The notes under the pieces are model-generated. The model saw only the letters and a list, made by a program, of their open reading frames with translations, was not told where the DNA came from and ran no database searches. This document shows, one piece after another, positions 25,884-32,865 of a stretch of 64,000 bases of DNA (position 1 is its first letter; each line of letters opens with the position of its first letter). The stretch spans positions 62,001-126,000 of the forward strand of contig JAFTVI010000017.1 of NCBI GenBank assembly GCA_017465825.1, given 5' to 3'. Origin of the DNA: Clostridia bacterium. GTDB lineage: Bacteria; Bacillota; Clostridia; Oscillospirales; Acutalibacteraceae. Both the position numbers and the translations under genes were made by a program.

Positions 25884-27413
25884 GTGAAGTATTTAAAAAA
25901 GCATAAATTTATTATTGCTGTTGTTGCGGTTGTTTTGATTTATTTTCTTTCTTGCTCTGTATTATATCTGTTTGAGCCTTTGAGTTATTCCGGACCGGAT
26001 TTAAATAAATACAATGAATATTTCAATATGTATTCATATTACGGTAAGAATGTTGATGAGAATTTTTATATCAAACAAATCAGCGCAAAAGATATAAAAT
26101 TTGCAGATAATGATGTCAGGCTTAAATATGTTGATAATACCGCAATTGCAGTTGCGACTGACAATGTAACATTCAATGATATAACTACCCTTCTTAATGA
26201 TTACGATGCTGAAATCTGCGGCTATATCAAAGATGTAAATTTTTATCAAATTGAATTTTCTGATGAATTGTCTTTTGAAAAACTTGATAATATTTGTAAA
26301 AAATTGTCAGACTCTGATATGTTTAAGATAGTTTTACCCGATTATTTTGAAGAAATGCCCACTGATTCGGAAGAATCAACTGCTTATGCGGACAAAAACC
26401 ACTATTACTATGATATGATAAATGCATATGATGCTTGGAGTATATATAATCAGTATGATAATGATGTAAATGTCGGAATGATTGATGTTTTGGTCGATTA
26501 TAACAATAATTTGTTGAATGTTGCAAACGGTGATGATTATTCACTCGATTCATTGAATTCATCTCTTCTTTACGGCGCTGAGTCACACGGCACGCATGTT
26601 GCAGGAATTATAAATGCCGATTCGGCTGAAAATATATGCGGACTTGCGTATGATGCTGATCTGTGTTCGTATAATGGTGTTAATGTATCCACATCATATT
26701 GGATTGCTTCAATCTGTGATATGATTCTGCGTAAAGATGTAAAAGTAATCAATATCAGTATGGGATATAATTCGTACATCAGTATCTCAGCTCAGCTTGG
26801 TGACACAAATGCTGTTGAATACATCAATAATGAGAATGTTCTTTTTTCTGAAATTTTAGCTAATGCCATTAAGCGTGGCAATGAATTTGTAATATGCGTT
26901 GCAGCCGGAAACAGTACAACTACTTCCCTTTATAAATCTTTTTCTTCTTATTTCGGTTACGGAGATAAGGATATATTATCGAAACTCGATGTATTTAATA
27001 TTTTTGACAGTTGTCCTGATTATGTTGACGCTGAATATTCATTTTTTGTTGCAGATTCCCCTATTGAAGAAGTCGATAACAGAATAATAGTTGTAGGGTC
27101 AGTTGGCGAAAATATGTCATACACGTATTTTGCAAACGCCGGGAGTGTTGACATTGCAGCTCCGGGAGAATATATTTACAGCACTCTTGTTGATAACGAG
27201 TTTGGGTATATGTCAGGCACATCAATGGCTACACCCTTCGTGTCGGGTACTGCCGCTATGATGTTTACCGTAAACCCCGAGCTTTCCGGAGCTCAGGTAA
27301 AAGAAATAATTATGACAAGTGCAACAGAATCTGTTGAAGTTAATAATACTGATTACCCTGTTCTTGATGCAGGTGCTGCCGTATCCGCCGCAACAAAAAA
27401 ACAGATGAATTAA
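25884..27413 (+). CDS. S8 family (subtilisin-like) serine protease, membrane-anchored
   Basis: Extracytoplasmic subtilase of 509 residues. Residues 8-32 form a signal anchor or uncleaved signal peptide. A prodomain-like region runs to about 165. The catalytic triad is complete: Asp201 (GMIDVLVD), His235 (SHGTHVAG) and Ser447 (GTSMATP), with the oxyanion Asn in VAAGNS. Large inserts separate the His and Ser blocks. The start is GTG 25884 with AAAGGA about nine bases before. It is monocistronic, between its own promoter and a terminator at 27428. The substrate is unknown. Confidence 0.9.
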   Translation: MKYLKKHKFIIAVVAVVLIYFLSCSVLYLFEPLSYSGPDLNKYNEYFNMYSYYGKNVDENFYIKQISAKDIKFADNDVRLKYVDNTAIAVATDNVTFNDITTLLNDYDAEICGYIKDVNFYQIEFSDELSFEKLDNICKKLSDSDMFKIVLPDYFEEMPTDSEESTAYADKNHYYYDMINAYDAWSIYNQYDNDVNVGMIDVLVDYNNNLLNVANGDDYSLDSLNSSLLYGAESHGTHVAGIINADSAENICGLAYDADLCSYNGVNVSTSYWIASICDMILRKDVKVINISMGYNSYISISAQLGDTNAVEYINNENVLFSEILANAIKRGNEFVICVAAGNSTTTSLYKSFSSYFGYGDKDILSKLDVFNIFDSCPDYVDAEYSFFVADSPIEEVDNRIIVVGSVGENMSYTYFANAGSVDIAAPGEYIYSTLVDNEFGYMSGTSMATPFVSGTAAMMFTVNPELSGAQVKEIIMTSATESVEVNNTDYPVLDAGAAVSAATKKQMN

Positions 27414-27427
27414 AATATGTAATTTTT

Positions 27428-27449
27428 GCCGACAGATTTTTCTGTCGGC
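27428..27449 (+). terminator. Hairpin terminator after the subtilase gene
   Basis: GCCGACAGA pairs perfectly with TCTGTCGGC around TTTT. The tail TATTGTTATTTT is only moderately T-rich and overlaps the next promoter's -35 box. Confidence 0.75.
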
Positions 27450-27451
27450 TA

Positions 27452-27480
27452 TTGTTATTTTGGTTAACTTATGCTATACT
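27452..27480 (+). promoter_or_regulatory. Promoter of the LacX-like gene
   Basis: TTGTTA (27452-27457), 17-base spacer and TATACT (27475-27480), 31 bases before ATG 27512. Confidence 0.6.
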
Positions 27481-27511
27481 TTCTACATACACAAAGAAAG
27501 GACTAAATTAT

Positions 27512-28366
27512 ATGGTATACTACATTTCAAACGAATATCTCGAAGCCGGTATAAAAACTATGGGCGCAGAGCTTACAAGCGTAAAATCCAAGGCTACAGG
27601 TTTTGAATTCTTGTGGCAAGGCAATCCCGACGTCTGGTACGGTCAGTCCCCTGTTCTCTTCCCTATTATAGGCAGAGTTCTTGATGATAAATACTATCTT
27701 GAAGGCAAAGAATACACAATGCCCAAGCACGGGCTTTTCAGAAAGCGTGAAGCACAGCTCTATTCAAAAGAAGACAGCAAAATCACCTTTGTTCAGACCG
27801 ATGATGAAGAAACACTTAAAATTTTCCCCTATCATTTTGAAGTATATGTGACATTTGAGCTTATTGAAAAGTCAATCAAGGTTACACATACTGTTGTCAA
27901 TAAAAATGATAATGTTATGTATTTCTCTATCGGCGGCCATCCCGGATTCAACTGTAAAATCGGTGACAGACTGATCTTTGATGAAAATGAAACACTCGAT
28001 ACTGTATCCATTGATACGGAATGTCTGAGAACGGGTGTGATGCTTCCTGTTCTTAATAATGAAAAATCATTTACAATTACAAAAAACATTTTTGACGGCG
28101 ATGCATTGATTTTTAGAGATATCAAATCAAAGCATATCACACTTGAAAGTGATGAACACAACAGAAAAGTTATTTTTGATATGGGCGGATGTCCCTATCT
28201 CGGTGTATGGGCAAAGCCGAATGCGCCCTATGTCTGCATTGAACCCTGGTGGGGCGTAAACGATGACCATACACGCAAGGATGATTTTTCTGAAAAGGAT
28301 TGTATTCAGTCTGTTGAAGCAGGTAAAAATTTCAATTGTTATTGGCAGGCAGAATTCACAGAATAA
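27512..28366 (+). CDS. Aldose 1-epimerase family protein (LacX-like)
   Basis: Galactose-mutarotase-fold protein of 284 residues from the LacX/YeaD-like branch. These act on sugars or hexose phosphates, but exact substrates are mostly unknown. Recognisable stretches are FPIIGRVLDDKYYLEGK, MPKHGLFRKRE, the conserved SIGGHPGFNC and the C-terminal PYVCIEPWWG. The start is ATG 27512, since GAAAGGAC lies just upstream; an extension to 27452 would begin inside the promoter. It differs clearly from the GalM near 4 kb. Confidence 0.85.
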   Translation: MVYYISNEYLEAGIKTMGAELTSVKSKATGFEFLWQGNPDVWYGQSPVLFPIIGRVLDDKYYLEGKEYTMPKHGLFRKREAQLYSKEDSKITFVQTDDEETLKIFPYHFEVYVTFELIEKSIKVTHTVVNKNDNVMYFSIGGHPGFNCKIGDRLIFDENETLDTVSIDTECLRTGVMLPVLNNEKSFTITKNIFDGDALIFRDIKSKHITLESDEHNRKVIFDMGGCPYLGVWAKPNAPYVCIEPWWGVNDDHTRKDDFSEKDCIQSVEAGKNFNCYWQAEFTE

Positions 28367-28379
28367 TATCAACAGCGTG

Positions 28380-28408
28380 TTGACATTGATATATTTTTTT
28401 GATAGAAT
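28380..28408 (+). promoter_or_regulatory. Promoter of the DUF1292 gene
   Basis: TTGACA (28380-28385), 17-base spacer and TAGAAT (28403-28408). It may also drive the RNA that follows the gene. Confidence 0.7.
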
Positions 28409-28444
28409 TAATTGATATTTTACATAAGTCAGGAGGAGAAAACT

Positions 28445-28768
28445 GTGAATGACGAAATCATTATGAATGAAAACGGCGAAGACGTATACGAACCGCTGAT
28501 TGTAAGCATCGTTGACGAGGACGGTAACGAGCATATATTTGAAGAGCTTGATACACTTGACCTCGACGATAAGGAATATGTTGCTCTTCTGCCCGTTTAT
28601 GAGGATGAGGAAGTAACCGATGAAGACGGTGAACTCATTATTCTTGAACGTGTTTACGAAGGTGATGAGATTTATCTCGAGCCTATTGAGGATGAAGATC
28701 AGTTTATGCGTGTGGGCAAGATGTTTGAAGAAAGACTTGCCGATATGTTTGAATTTGATGATGAATAA
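28445..28768 (+). CDS. DUF1292 (YrzB-like) acidic protein
   Basis: Small, very acidic cytoplasmic protein of 107 residues, typical of DUF1292: alternating charged strands such as IVDEDGNEHIFEELD, KEYVALLPVYEDEE and the terminal ADMFEFDDE. The function is unknown. In many Firmicutes the gene accompanies ruvX and yrzL, which are absent here. The start is GTG 28445, because GGAGGAG ends seven bases before it. It is followed within eight bases by the structured RNA region. Confidence 0.85.
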   Translation: MNDEIIMNENGEDVYEPLIVSIVDEDGNEHIFEELDTLDLDDKEYVALLPVYEDEEVTDEDGELIILERVYEGDEIYLEPIEDEDQFMRVGKMFEERLADMFEFDDE

Positions 28769-28775
28769 TTAAATT

Positions 28776-28969
28776 AAGCCTGCTGTGTGCGATAAGCAGT
28801 CACCCATTTTAACCCTACAATCATTTAAACGGGGGCTTAGCTCCGTTACCGGGTATGCAGACCTCCCGCTGTAACCGGCGGACGTTGGGAGCACAAAAGT
28901 ATCGGGCGGCAACCCATCCTGCTATATATGCAGGTTATAATCGGTGGCAGTCGGCACGGTGGGTTTTTT
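28776..28969 (+). ncRNA. ssrS: Probable 6S RNA
   Basis: A GC-rich island of about 194 bases without a plausible ORF. Its ends pair: GCCTGC (28778-28783) with GTGGGT (28959-28964, with G-U), GTGC (28787) with GCAC (28954), and GTCACC (28799-28804) with GGTGGC (28943-28948). A wide open region follows. The inner stem pairs GTTACC (28845) with GGCAAC (28908) and CTCCC (28863) with GGGAG (28887). A small hairpin, CCTGC/GCAGG, lies on the 3' side of the open region. Rod shape, central bubble, extra 3'-side hairpin and U-run end match Firmicute 6S RNA, which sequesters sigma-A RNA polymerase. The opening AAGCCTGCTGTGTG also resembles 6S termini from memory. A family search is needed to confirm it. 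Confidence 0.55.
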
Positions 28970-28988
28970 ATGGTATTTCGTATTTAAT

Positions 28989-29022
28989 TGTCCGTGTATT
29001 CTGTTGTACGCGGACAGTTTTT
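28989..29022 (+). terminator. Rho-independent terminator downstream of the structured RNA
   Basis: TGTCCGTGTA pairs with TACGCGGACA (one G-U), then GTTTTT. It ends any transcript reading through 28969. From here to 29130 I see only AT-rich spacer and AAGGGGGA before the next ATG. Confidence 0.85.
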
Positions 29023-29130
29023 CTATGTAAAAGTAACTAAATTTTTATGCCTATATTTGTGATTTGATACAGTTGCACATTATGGCACAAAATGTTAAAA
29101 TAATTTATTATAGTATAAGGGGGAATTATT

Positions 29131-30618
29131 ATGTCCGAAAAAGCTAACAAAAAATATATGAAAAAATCGGAAATTGTTACATTCGGTATAGGTCTTTTCG
29201 GTGTTGCTCTGCTTACAGGCTGGATGCCTGACTATACGGCAACATTTTTTGCAGACTTCGCATTCAAGGGTAAAAGTTTTGATGCCGATACAATGTCAAA
29301 CATCATATCTGCCGTTTTCCTTGTTGCAGGTATTGTAGGTGCTGTTTGCGAGCTTGTTATCGGCTATCTTGTAGATAATACGCGAACAAAATTCGGCAAG
29401 GTAAAGCCTTGGGTTGGATTTGGTGTTATTCCGCTTGCGCTGATATCAATGCTGGTTTTCGTTGCACCGAACACGAATAATCAAACTGTTGCAATCGTAT
29501 GGATGTTTATAGTCTACTCTGTTTATACAATGGCTTGCTGTGCGGTTGAAAGTCCTGCAAACTGCTTCGGTGCGCTTTGTTCACCCAATCCTTCTGAGCG
29601 TTCAAGCGCTATTTCCATTGCATCATTCCTGCGTTCAGTCGGTCAGTCCGGCGGCATGGTTGTTGTGTTGGTTGTGGGGCTTGTTATGAAAGCAGTTATG
29701 GGACAGCAGCAGTACAAAAATGCGGAGGGACAAGGTCTTGACCTTATAATTTCAACTGCCGTGTGCGCACTCGGTCTTATTCTGTTTGTAATGATTTTCT
29801 TCGTCAACAACAAAGAGCGAGTTCCCTTTACGCAGGAAAAAGTAAGCCTTAAAGATGCCGTCAAGGTAGTTTTTACAAATAAGAATCTTCTTATGGTATC
29901 TCTTACAAAGCTCTGCGGCTTCGGCAGAGGTGTTTACGGTACGGTATCACTTTACATAGCAATTTATCTCCTCGGTTCAAAAGACCTTAAACTCGGACTT
30001 TTGCTTCCTATGGGTATCGGCACTGCAGTGGGAACACTTCTTGTTAACTTTGTGCTTAAAAAGTTTTCCACAAAACAGACATTTATACTTTTCAGCATTT
30101 ACGGTGCATCCTCGCTTGCTATCCTTTTCCTTGTTTCAAGAGGTGTCGGATTCAACGACGGTCTTATTATCCCCTTCCTTATTCTGAACTTCTTCTGCGG
30201 ACTTCAGCACGGTAACACGAACGTTACTCCTAACATTATGATTGCTGACTGTGTTGATGAAATTGAATATAAAACAGGCAAAAGACAGGAAGGTCTTGCA
30301 TATGCAGGTTACGGTCTGTTTTCAAAAATAGCATCAGCTTTCACAAAAGCACTCGGTCCCTGGCTTCTTTATACCTGGTCAGGCTATATGGTATCTACCG
30401 ATGCAAATGTAGCTTATGCAGTGCAGACAGACGGCACACTTAACAAATTGCTTATGATTTATACAATCATTCCTGCCGTTTTTGTTGTTCTTCAGGCTGT
30501 GCCCATTCTTTTCTATGATATGGTCGGCGAGAAAAAAGAAATGATTACAAAAACTCTTATCGAGCGTCGCGAAGTTGCAGGCACGGCAATCTCGGCTGAT
30601 GCACAAGTAAATTCATAA
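29131..30618 (+). CDS. GPH-family sugar:cation symporter (MFS)
   Basis: Twelve-segment membrane transporter of the glycoside-pentoside-hexuronide:cation symporter family, importing a sugar with Na+ or H+. The diagnostic loop DNTRTKFGKVKPW follows the second hydrophobic hairpin, and NVTPNIMIADCVDEIEYKTGKR is the matching central-to-late GPH motif. The length of 495 is typical. AAGGGGGA precedes the ATG. The next gene, for a membrane-anchored protein, begins 13 bases after its stop, so they form a two-gene unit. The sugar cannot be deduced. Confidence 0.9.
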   Translation: MSEKANKKYMKKSEIVTFGIGLFGVALLTGWMPDYTATFFADFAFKGKSFDADTMSNIISAVFLVAGIVGAVCELVIGYLVDNTRTKFGKVKPWVGFGVIPLALISMLVFVAPNTNNQTVAIVWMFIVYSVYTMACCAVESPANCFGALCSPNPSERSSAISIASFLRSVGQSGGMVVVLVVGLVMKAVMGQQQYKNAEGQGLDLIISTAVCALGLILFVMIFFVNNKERVPFTQEKVSLKDAVKVVFTNKNLLMVSLTKLCGFGRGVYGTVSLYIAIYLLGSKDLKLGLLLPMGIGTAVGTLLVNFVLKKFSTKQTFILFSIYGASSLAILFLVSRGVGFNDGLIIPFLILNFFCGLQHGNTNVTPNIMIADCVDEIEYKTGKRQEGLAYAGYGLFSKIASAFTKALGPWLLYTWSGYMVSTDANVAYAVQTDGTLNKLLMIYTIIPAVFVVLQAVPILFYDMVGEKKEMITKTLIERREVAGTAISADAQVNS

Positions 30619-30631
30619 GGAGGGCTGCAAG

Positions 30632-31552
30632 ATGTCAAACAAAGAAAAAAGCTTTAATTCAAAACTGTATGCTATATTGACTTTTGTTGTAATAGCAGTT
30701 CTGCTTGTTGTAATTTGTGTTTCAACATTCACTTCAAGATATACTGCCTTTCATCCCGATGAGCTTGCAAAAACATATGTTGATACCATTGTACAGACCG
30801 GTGACGGTTACAATGCATACAAAAATACACTTGCAAGCTACAGCAGTAAATACGGCGATTACATAAGAAAGTATTATATTTATCCTGCTGTTTACAGGGA
30901 TACGGATTATAAAATCGGTGATAATACGGACGATTTTAAGGGATATAACGATGAAGCCTACAAGAGCGATGCAACCGTTAACGATAACGGCACGCTTTCA
31001 GGTCAGGTTACAGATGCTATGTATCCCTATTATGAGGAGCTTGTAAACACCTACGGCTGGGATAATTATGATGCAATCTATACAAATTACATTAATAAGC
31101 TTATAGATGTGCGCAAGGATATTTTCGGTGATGACTACCTGACCGACGAAATATTCTTTACCGCATTTGAGGCAAACGTTTCAACCTACGGTAACAAACT
31201 GACAGGTACAGAAGATGTGTACGATGAAAACACAGGTGTTCAGCTGAGTTATAAATCAACCGGAATATACGAGCAAGCCTACGGCGATAATTACAAGCTG
31301 ACCGTTAATATCGGTGCAACTCAAAAGCAAACAGATATTGATAAATTTAAGTCGTCTGTTGATATTGAAATTTTAAATTCATACGGGGTAAATATAGATG
31401 ATGTATCTGATGCTCATCTGCTTACAGTTAATGTATTAAATGATAATGAAATTGTTACCTCGGTTGATGTTTTTATGGTAAAAATCGGTAGCTCCTGGTA
31501 TGTGGATAACTTGACAACCGATACTGATATTCTTTATAATTTCTATAAATAG
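30632..31552 (+). CDS. Membrane-anchored extracytoplasmic protein of unknown function
   Basis: Not recognised. The 306-residue protein has a short cytoplasmic N-terminus, one membrane helix (about residues 13-33) and a large outside domain rich in Asp, Tyr, Asn and Thr with few cysteines. The first half is Tyr/Asp-rich, with repeated YK/YD patterns; the last 100 residues alternate hydrophobic and polar residues as in a beta-sandwich (DAHLLTVNVLNDNEIV). GGAGG precedes its ATG, and it is co-transcribed with the GPH symporter, so it may bind sugar, assist the transporter, or be a lipid-independent surface protein. That link is inference from position alone. Confidence 0.75.
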   Translation: MSNKEKSFNSKLYAILTFVVIAVLLVVICVSTFTSRYTAFHPDELAKTYVDTIVQTGDGYNAYKNTLASYSSKYGDYIRKYYIYPAVYRDTDYKIGDNTDDFKGYNDEAYKSDATVNDNGTLSGQVTDAMYPYYEELVNTYGWDNYDAIYTNYINKLIDVRKDIFGDDYLTDEIFFTAFEANVSTYGNKLTGTEDVYDENTGVQLSYKSTGIYEQAYGDNYKLTVNIGATQKQTDIDKFKSSVDIEILNSYGVNIDDVSDAHLLTVNVLNDNEIVTSVDVFMVKIGSSWYVDNLTTDTDILYNFYK

Positions 31553-31560
31553 CTTAAAAA

Positions 31561-31599
31561 TATGGGTAACGGTTATTCCGTTGCCCATAAAGTTTTTTA
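31561..31599 (+). terminator. Rho-independent terminator after the GPH unit
   Basis: TATGGGTAACGG pairs with CCGTTGCCCATA (12 bp, one G-U), followed by AAGTTTTTT. Confidence 0.92.
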
Positions 31600-31615
31600 T
31601 ATTAAAAACAAGCAA

Positions 31616-31641
31616 GCTCCAAAAACTTTCGTCTTTGGAGC
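31616..31641 (-). terminator. Hairpin terminator after the small membrane protein gene
   Basis: GCTCCAAA pairs with TTTGGAGC. On the minus strand it is followed by TTGCTTGTTTTT. It lies 15 bases after that gene's stop. Confidence 0.7.
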
Positions 31642-31655
31642 GTTGGTGTGGATCT

Positions 31656-32156
31656 TCATAAGGGAATTATTTTTTTATTTTTTTTAGATTTCTTTTTGCT
31701 TTTAGATGGCATAAAAACATATATCGCAAACACGATACCAGCTAAATGCAAAAGAATTCCCAAAGCAATGCCTACATAGACAGACATTGATTGTAATTTT
31801 TCAATAATCTCATTTGGTAACGCTTTTAATACAAAATAAGCTGCAAGACATATTGCTCCGACTATTGCTGAGGCGGGAAATATAAAACGAATTGCTAGTT
31901 TGTAAACAAAGTCTAAAACTTTCATTCTAAATTCGGACACAGTTTTTGCGGCTGATACACTGCTACGAATTTCCTCTATGCTTTTTTCTCTATGTTCACT
32001 TTCTTTATAGTCGAACTGATCTGTGTTATGAACCATAGTGCTTCTGACTTTTCCATCTGCCGAATAAGTATCTACCCATCCCGTAGTATTAGAATGGCCT
32101 TTTATTTCAGAAGAACCTACCCATACTCCATTTTCATAATGATCCATTTTAGCCAT
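31656..32156 (-). CDS. Small membrane protein of unknown function
   Basis: Not recognised. It has 166 residues: a polar N-terminal part with YENGVWVGSSEIKGHSN and TYSADGKVRS, a charged helix (about 48-75), two membrane segments (about 92-112 and 127-148), and a C-terminal tail of alternating Lys and Ser (PSKSKKKSKKNKK). The start at ATG 32154-32156 is set by GTGGAGG seven bases upstream; a longer frame to 32237 would run through a terminator hairpin. It is preceded by a structured RNA and a strong terminator, so its expression may depend on read-through. Confidence 0.65.
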   Translation of the reverse strand: MAKMDHYENGVWVGSSEIKGHSNTTGWVDTYSADGKVRSTMVHNTDQFDYKESEHREKSIEEIRSSVSAAKTVSEFRMKVLDFVYKLAIRFIFPASAIVGAICLAAYFVLKALPNEIIEKLQSMSVYVGIALGILLHLAGIVFAIYVFMPSKSKKKSKKNKKIIPL

Positions 32157-32174
32157 ATTTAACCTCCACAAAAT

Positions 32175-32205
32175 AAAAAAAGTGCGCCAACCGAAGTTAA
32201 CGCAC
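32175..32205 (-). terminator. UUCG-capped rho-independent terminator / possible attenuator
   Basis: On the minus strand GTGCGTTAAC pairs with GTTGGCGCAC (10 bp, two G-U) around a C(TTCG)G tetraloop, followed by seven T. The RBS of the next gene starts about nine bases after the T run, so this stem either ends an independent small RNA or gates that gene. Confidence 0.92.
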
Positions 32206-32381
32206 CGAAAACGCAAACTCCGATTGTCGCCAAACAAAACCAGACAAATGGGAATGACTAATCATCGCATACTATCCGTGGAATTTGCAGTTTTGCAAAA
32301 TTCAAAAAAGTACACGAAAAGATATAGTATTCCCATAAAAGAAAATACCATTCCCACATCATTTATTCGGTTTTGTTTGGC
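32175..32381 (-). ncRNA. Unassigned structured small RNA, about 207 nt, 6S-like rod
   Basis: A promoter, a rod-shaped body and a terminator line up. The RNA would start at G 32381, the first base of the closing stem: GCCAAACAAAACC (minus) pairs with GGTTTTGTTTGGC over 13 bp (32229-32241 with 32369-32381). Further stems, in plus coordinates, are 32246-32249/32361-32364, 32250-32256/32349-32355, 32269-32275/32324-32330, 32277-32280/32313-32316 and 32281-32289/32294-32303 (one bulge). A large internal loop separates the second and third blocks (32257-32268 against 32331-32348). About 23 bases later the UUCG terminator follows. The shape resembles 6S RNA, but I recognise no family. It may instead be the leader of the downstream membrane protein gene. 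Confidence 0.6.
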
Positions 32382-32387
32382 ACAAAT

Positions 32388-32417
32388 AGTATATCACAAA
32401 AGTTTGCGTAATTTCAA
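32388..32417 (-). promoter_or_regulatory. Promoter of the structured small RNA
   Basis: On the minus strand TTGAAA (32412-32417), 18-base spacer and TATACT (32388-32393). The predicted start falls at 32381, exactly at the base of the RNA's closing stem. Confidence 0.75.
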
Positions 32418-32426
32418 TACTTTAAT

Positions 32427-32477
32427 AAAAAATCCCACTTGACATCTTTCAAGTAAAACTGAAATTGGCATAGTGGG
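32427..32477 (-). terminator. Second hairpin with T tract downstream of tRNA-Leu
   Basis: On the minus strand CCCACT pairs with AGTGGG, followed by ATTTTTT. A nested alternative is ACTTGA with TCAAGT. It is either a back-up terminator for tRNA-Leu or a short independent RNA. Confidence 0.55.
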
Positions 32478-32492
32478 TTATATGCTTTGATA

Positions 32493-32539
32493 TAAAAAAT
32501 TTGAGTATTCACAGGTCAAATCCCTTATGAATACTCAAA
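32493..32539 (-). terminator. Rho-independent terminator of tRNA-Leu
   Basis: TTTGAGTATTCA pairs perfectly with TGAATACTCAAA, then a T run on the minus strand, directly after the tRNA. Confidence 0.92.
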
Positions 32540-32541
32540 AA

Positions 32542-32628
32542 TGGTGCCGGTGACCGGACTTGAACCGGTACGGTGTTGCCACCGAGGGATTTTAAGTCCC
32601 TTGCGTCTGCCTATTCCGCCACACCGGC
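32542..32628 (-). tRNA. tRNA-Leu (anticodon TAA), CCA encoded
   Basis: On the minus strand the acceptor arm GCCGGTG pairs with CACCGGC, followed by discriminator A and an encoded CCA. The D arm has TGGCGGAATAGGCAGACG, the anticodon loop ACTTAAAAT holds TAA, the long variable arm TCGGTGGCAACACCG marks a class II tRNA, and the T arm reads CCGGTTCAAGTCCGG. All arms pair. It is a single gene with its own terminator. Confidence 0.97.
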
Positions 32629-32806
32629 AAATATTTGCAGAAGTTATTATATGCTATTTGGTGCAAAAAGTCAAGAGTAAAAAGAGAAAAATCCCTTATT
32701 AAATATTATATTAATATAAATAAGATATTTTAACCATAATTTTAGATATTTTTGATTATATTTTAAGTTTTTTTTGTGCAAAATCTAACAAACTTCTTTT
32801 TTGGTA

Positions 32807-32834
32807 TTGCAAATTCGTCAAAATAAGGTACAAT
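32807..32834 (+). promoter_or_regulatory. Promoter of the PRPP synthetase gene
   Basis: TTGCAA (32807-32812), 16-base spacer and TACAAT (32829-32834), 31 bases before the ATG; GGAGG follows at about 32852. Confidence 0.7.
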
Positions 32835-32865
32835 ATAAGTAAGATTATTATGGAGGTTTTTATCA

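Noticed and set aside
28855-29040. 61-codon ORF inside the GC-rich RNA region
   Set aside because: It has no ribosome site and lies across paired stems of the candidate 6S RNA; composition is unlike coding sequence here.
32207-32413. Long imperfect inverted repeat read as a MITE or IS remnant
   Set aside because: Inverted pairing extends outward (CGCAAACT with AGTTTGCG), but there is no clear target duplication or transposase, and a promoter and terminator fit the ends of an RNA gene better. The mobile-element reading is not fully excluded.
32182-32442. 86-codon plus-strand ORF across the structured RNA, and the minus-strand extension of the small membrane protein to 32237
   Set aside because: Both run through the terminator and stems of the RNA and lack ribosome sites; the start at 32156 has a strong one.
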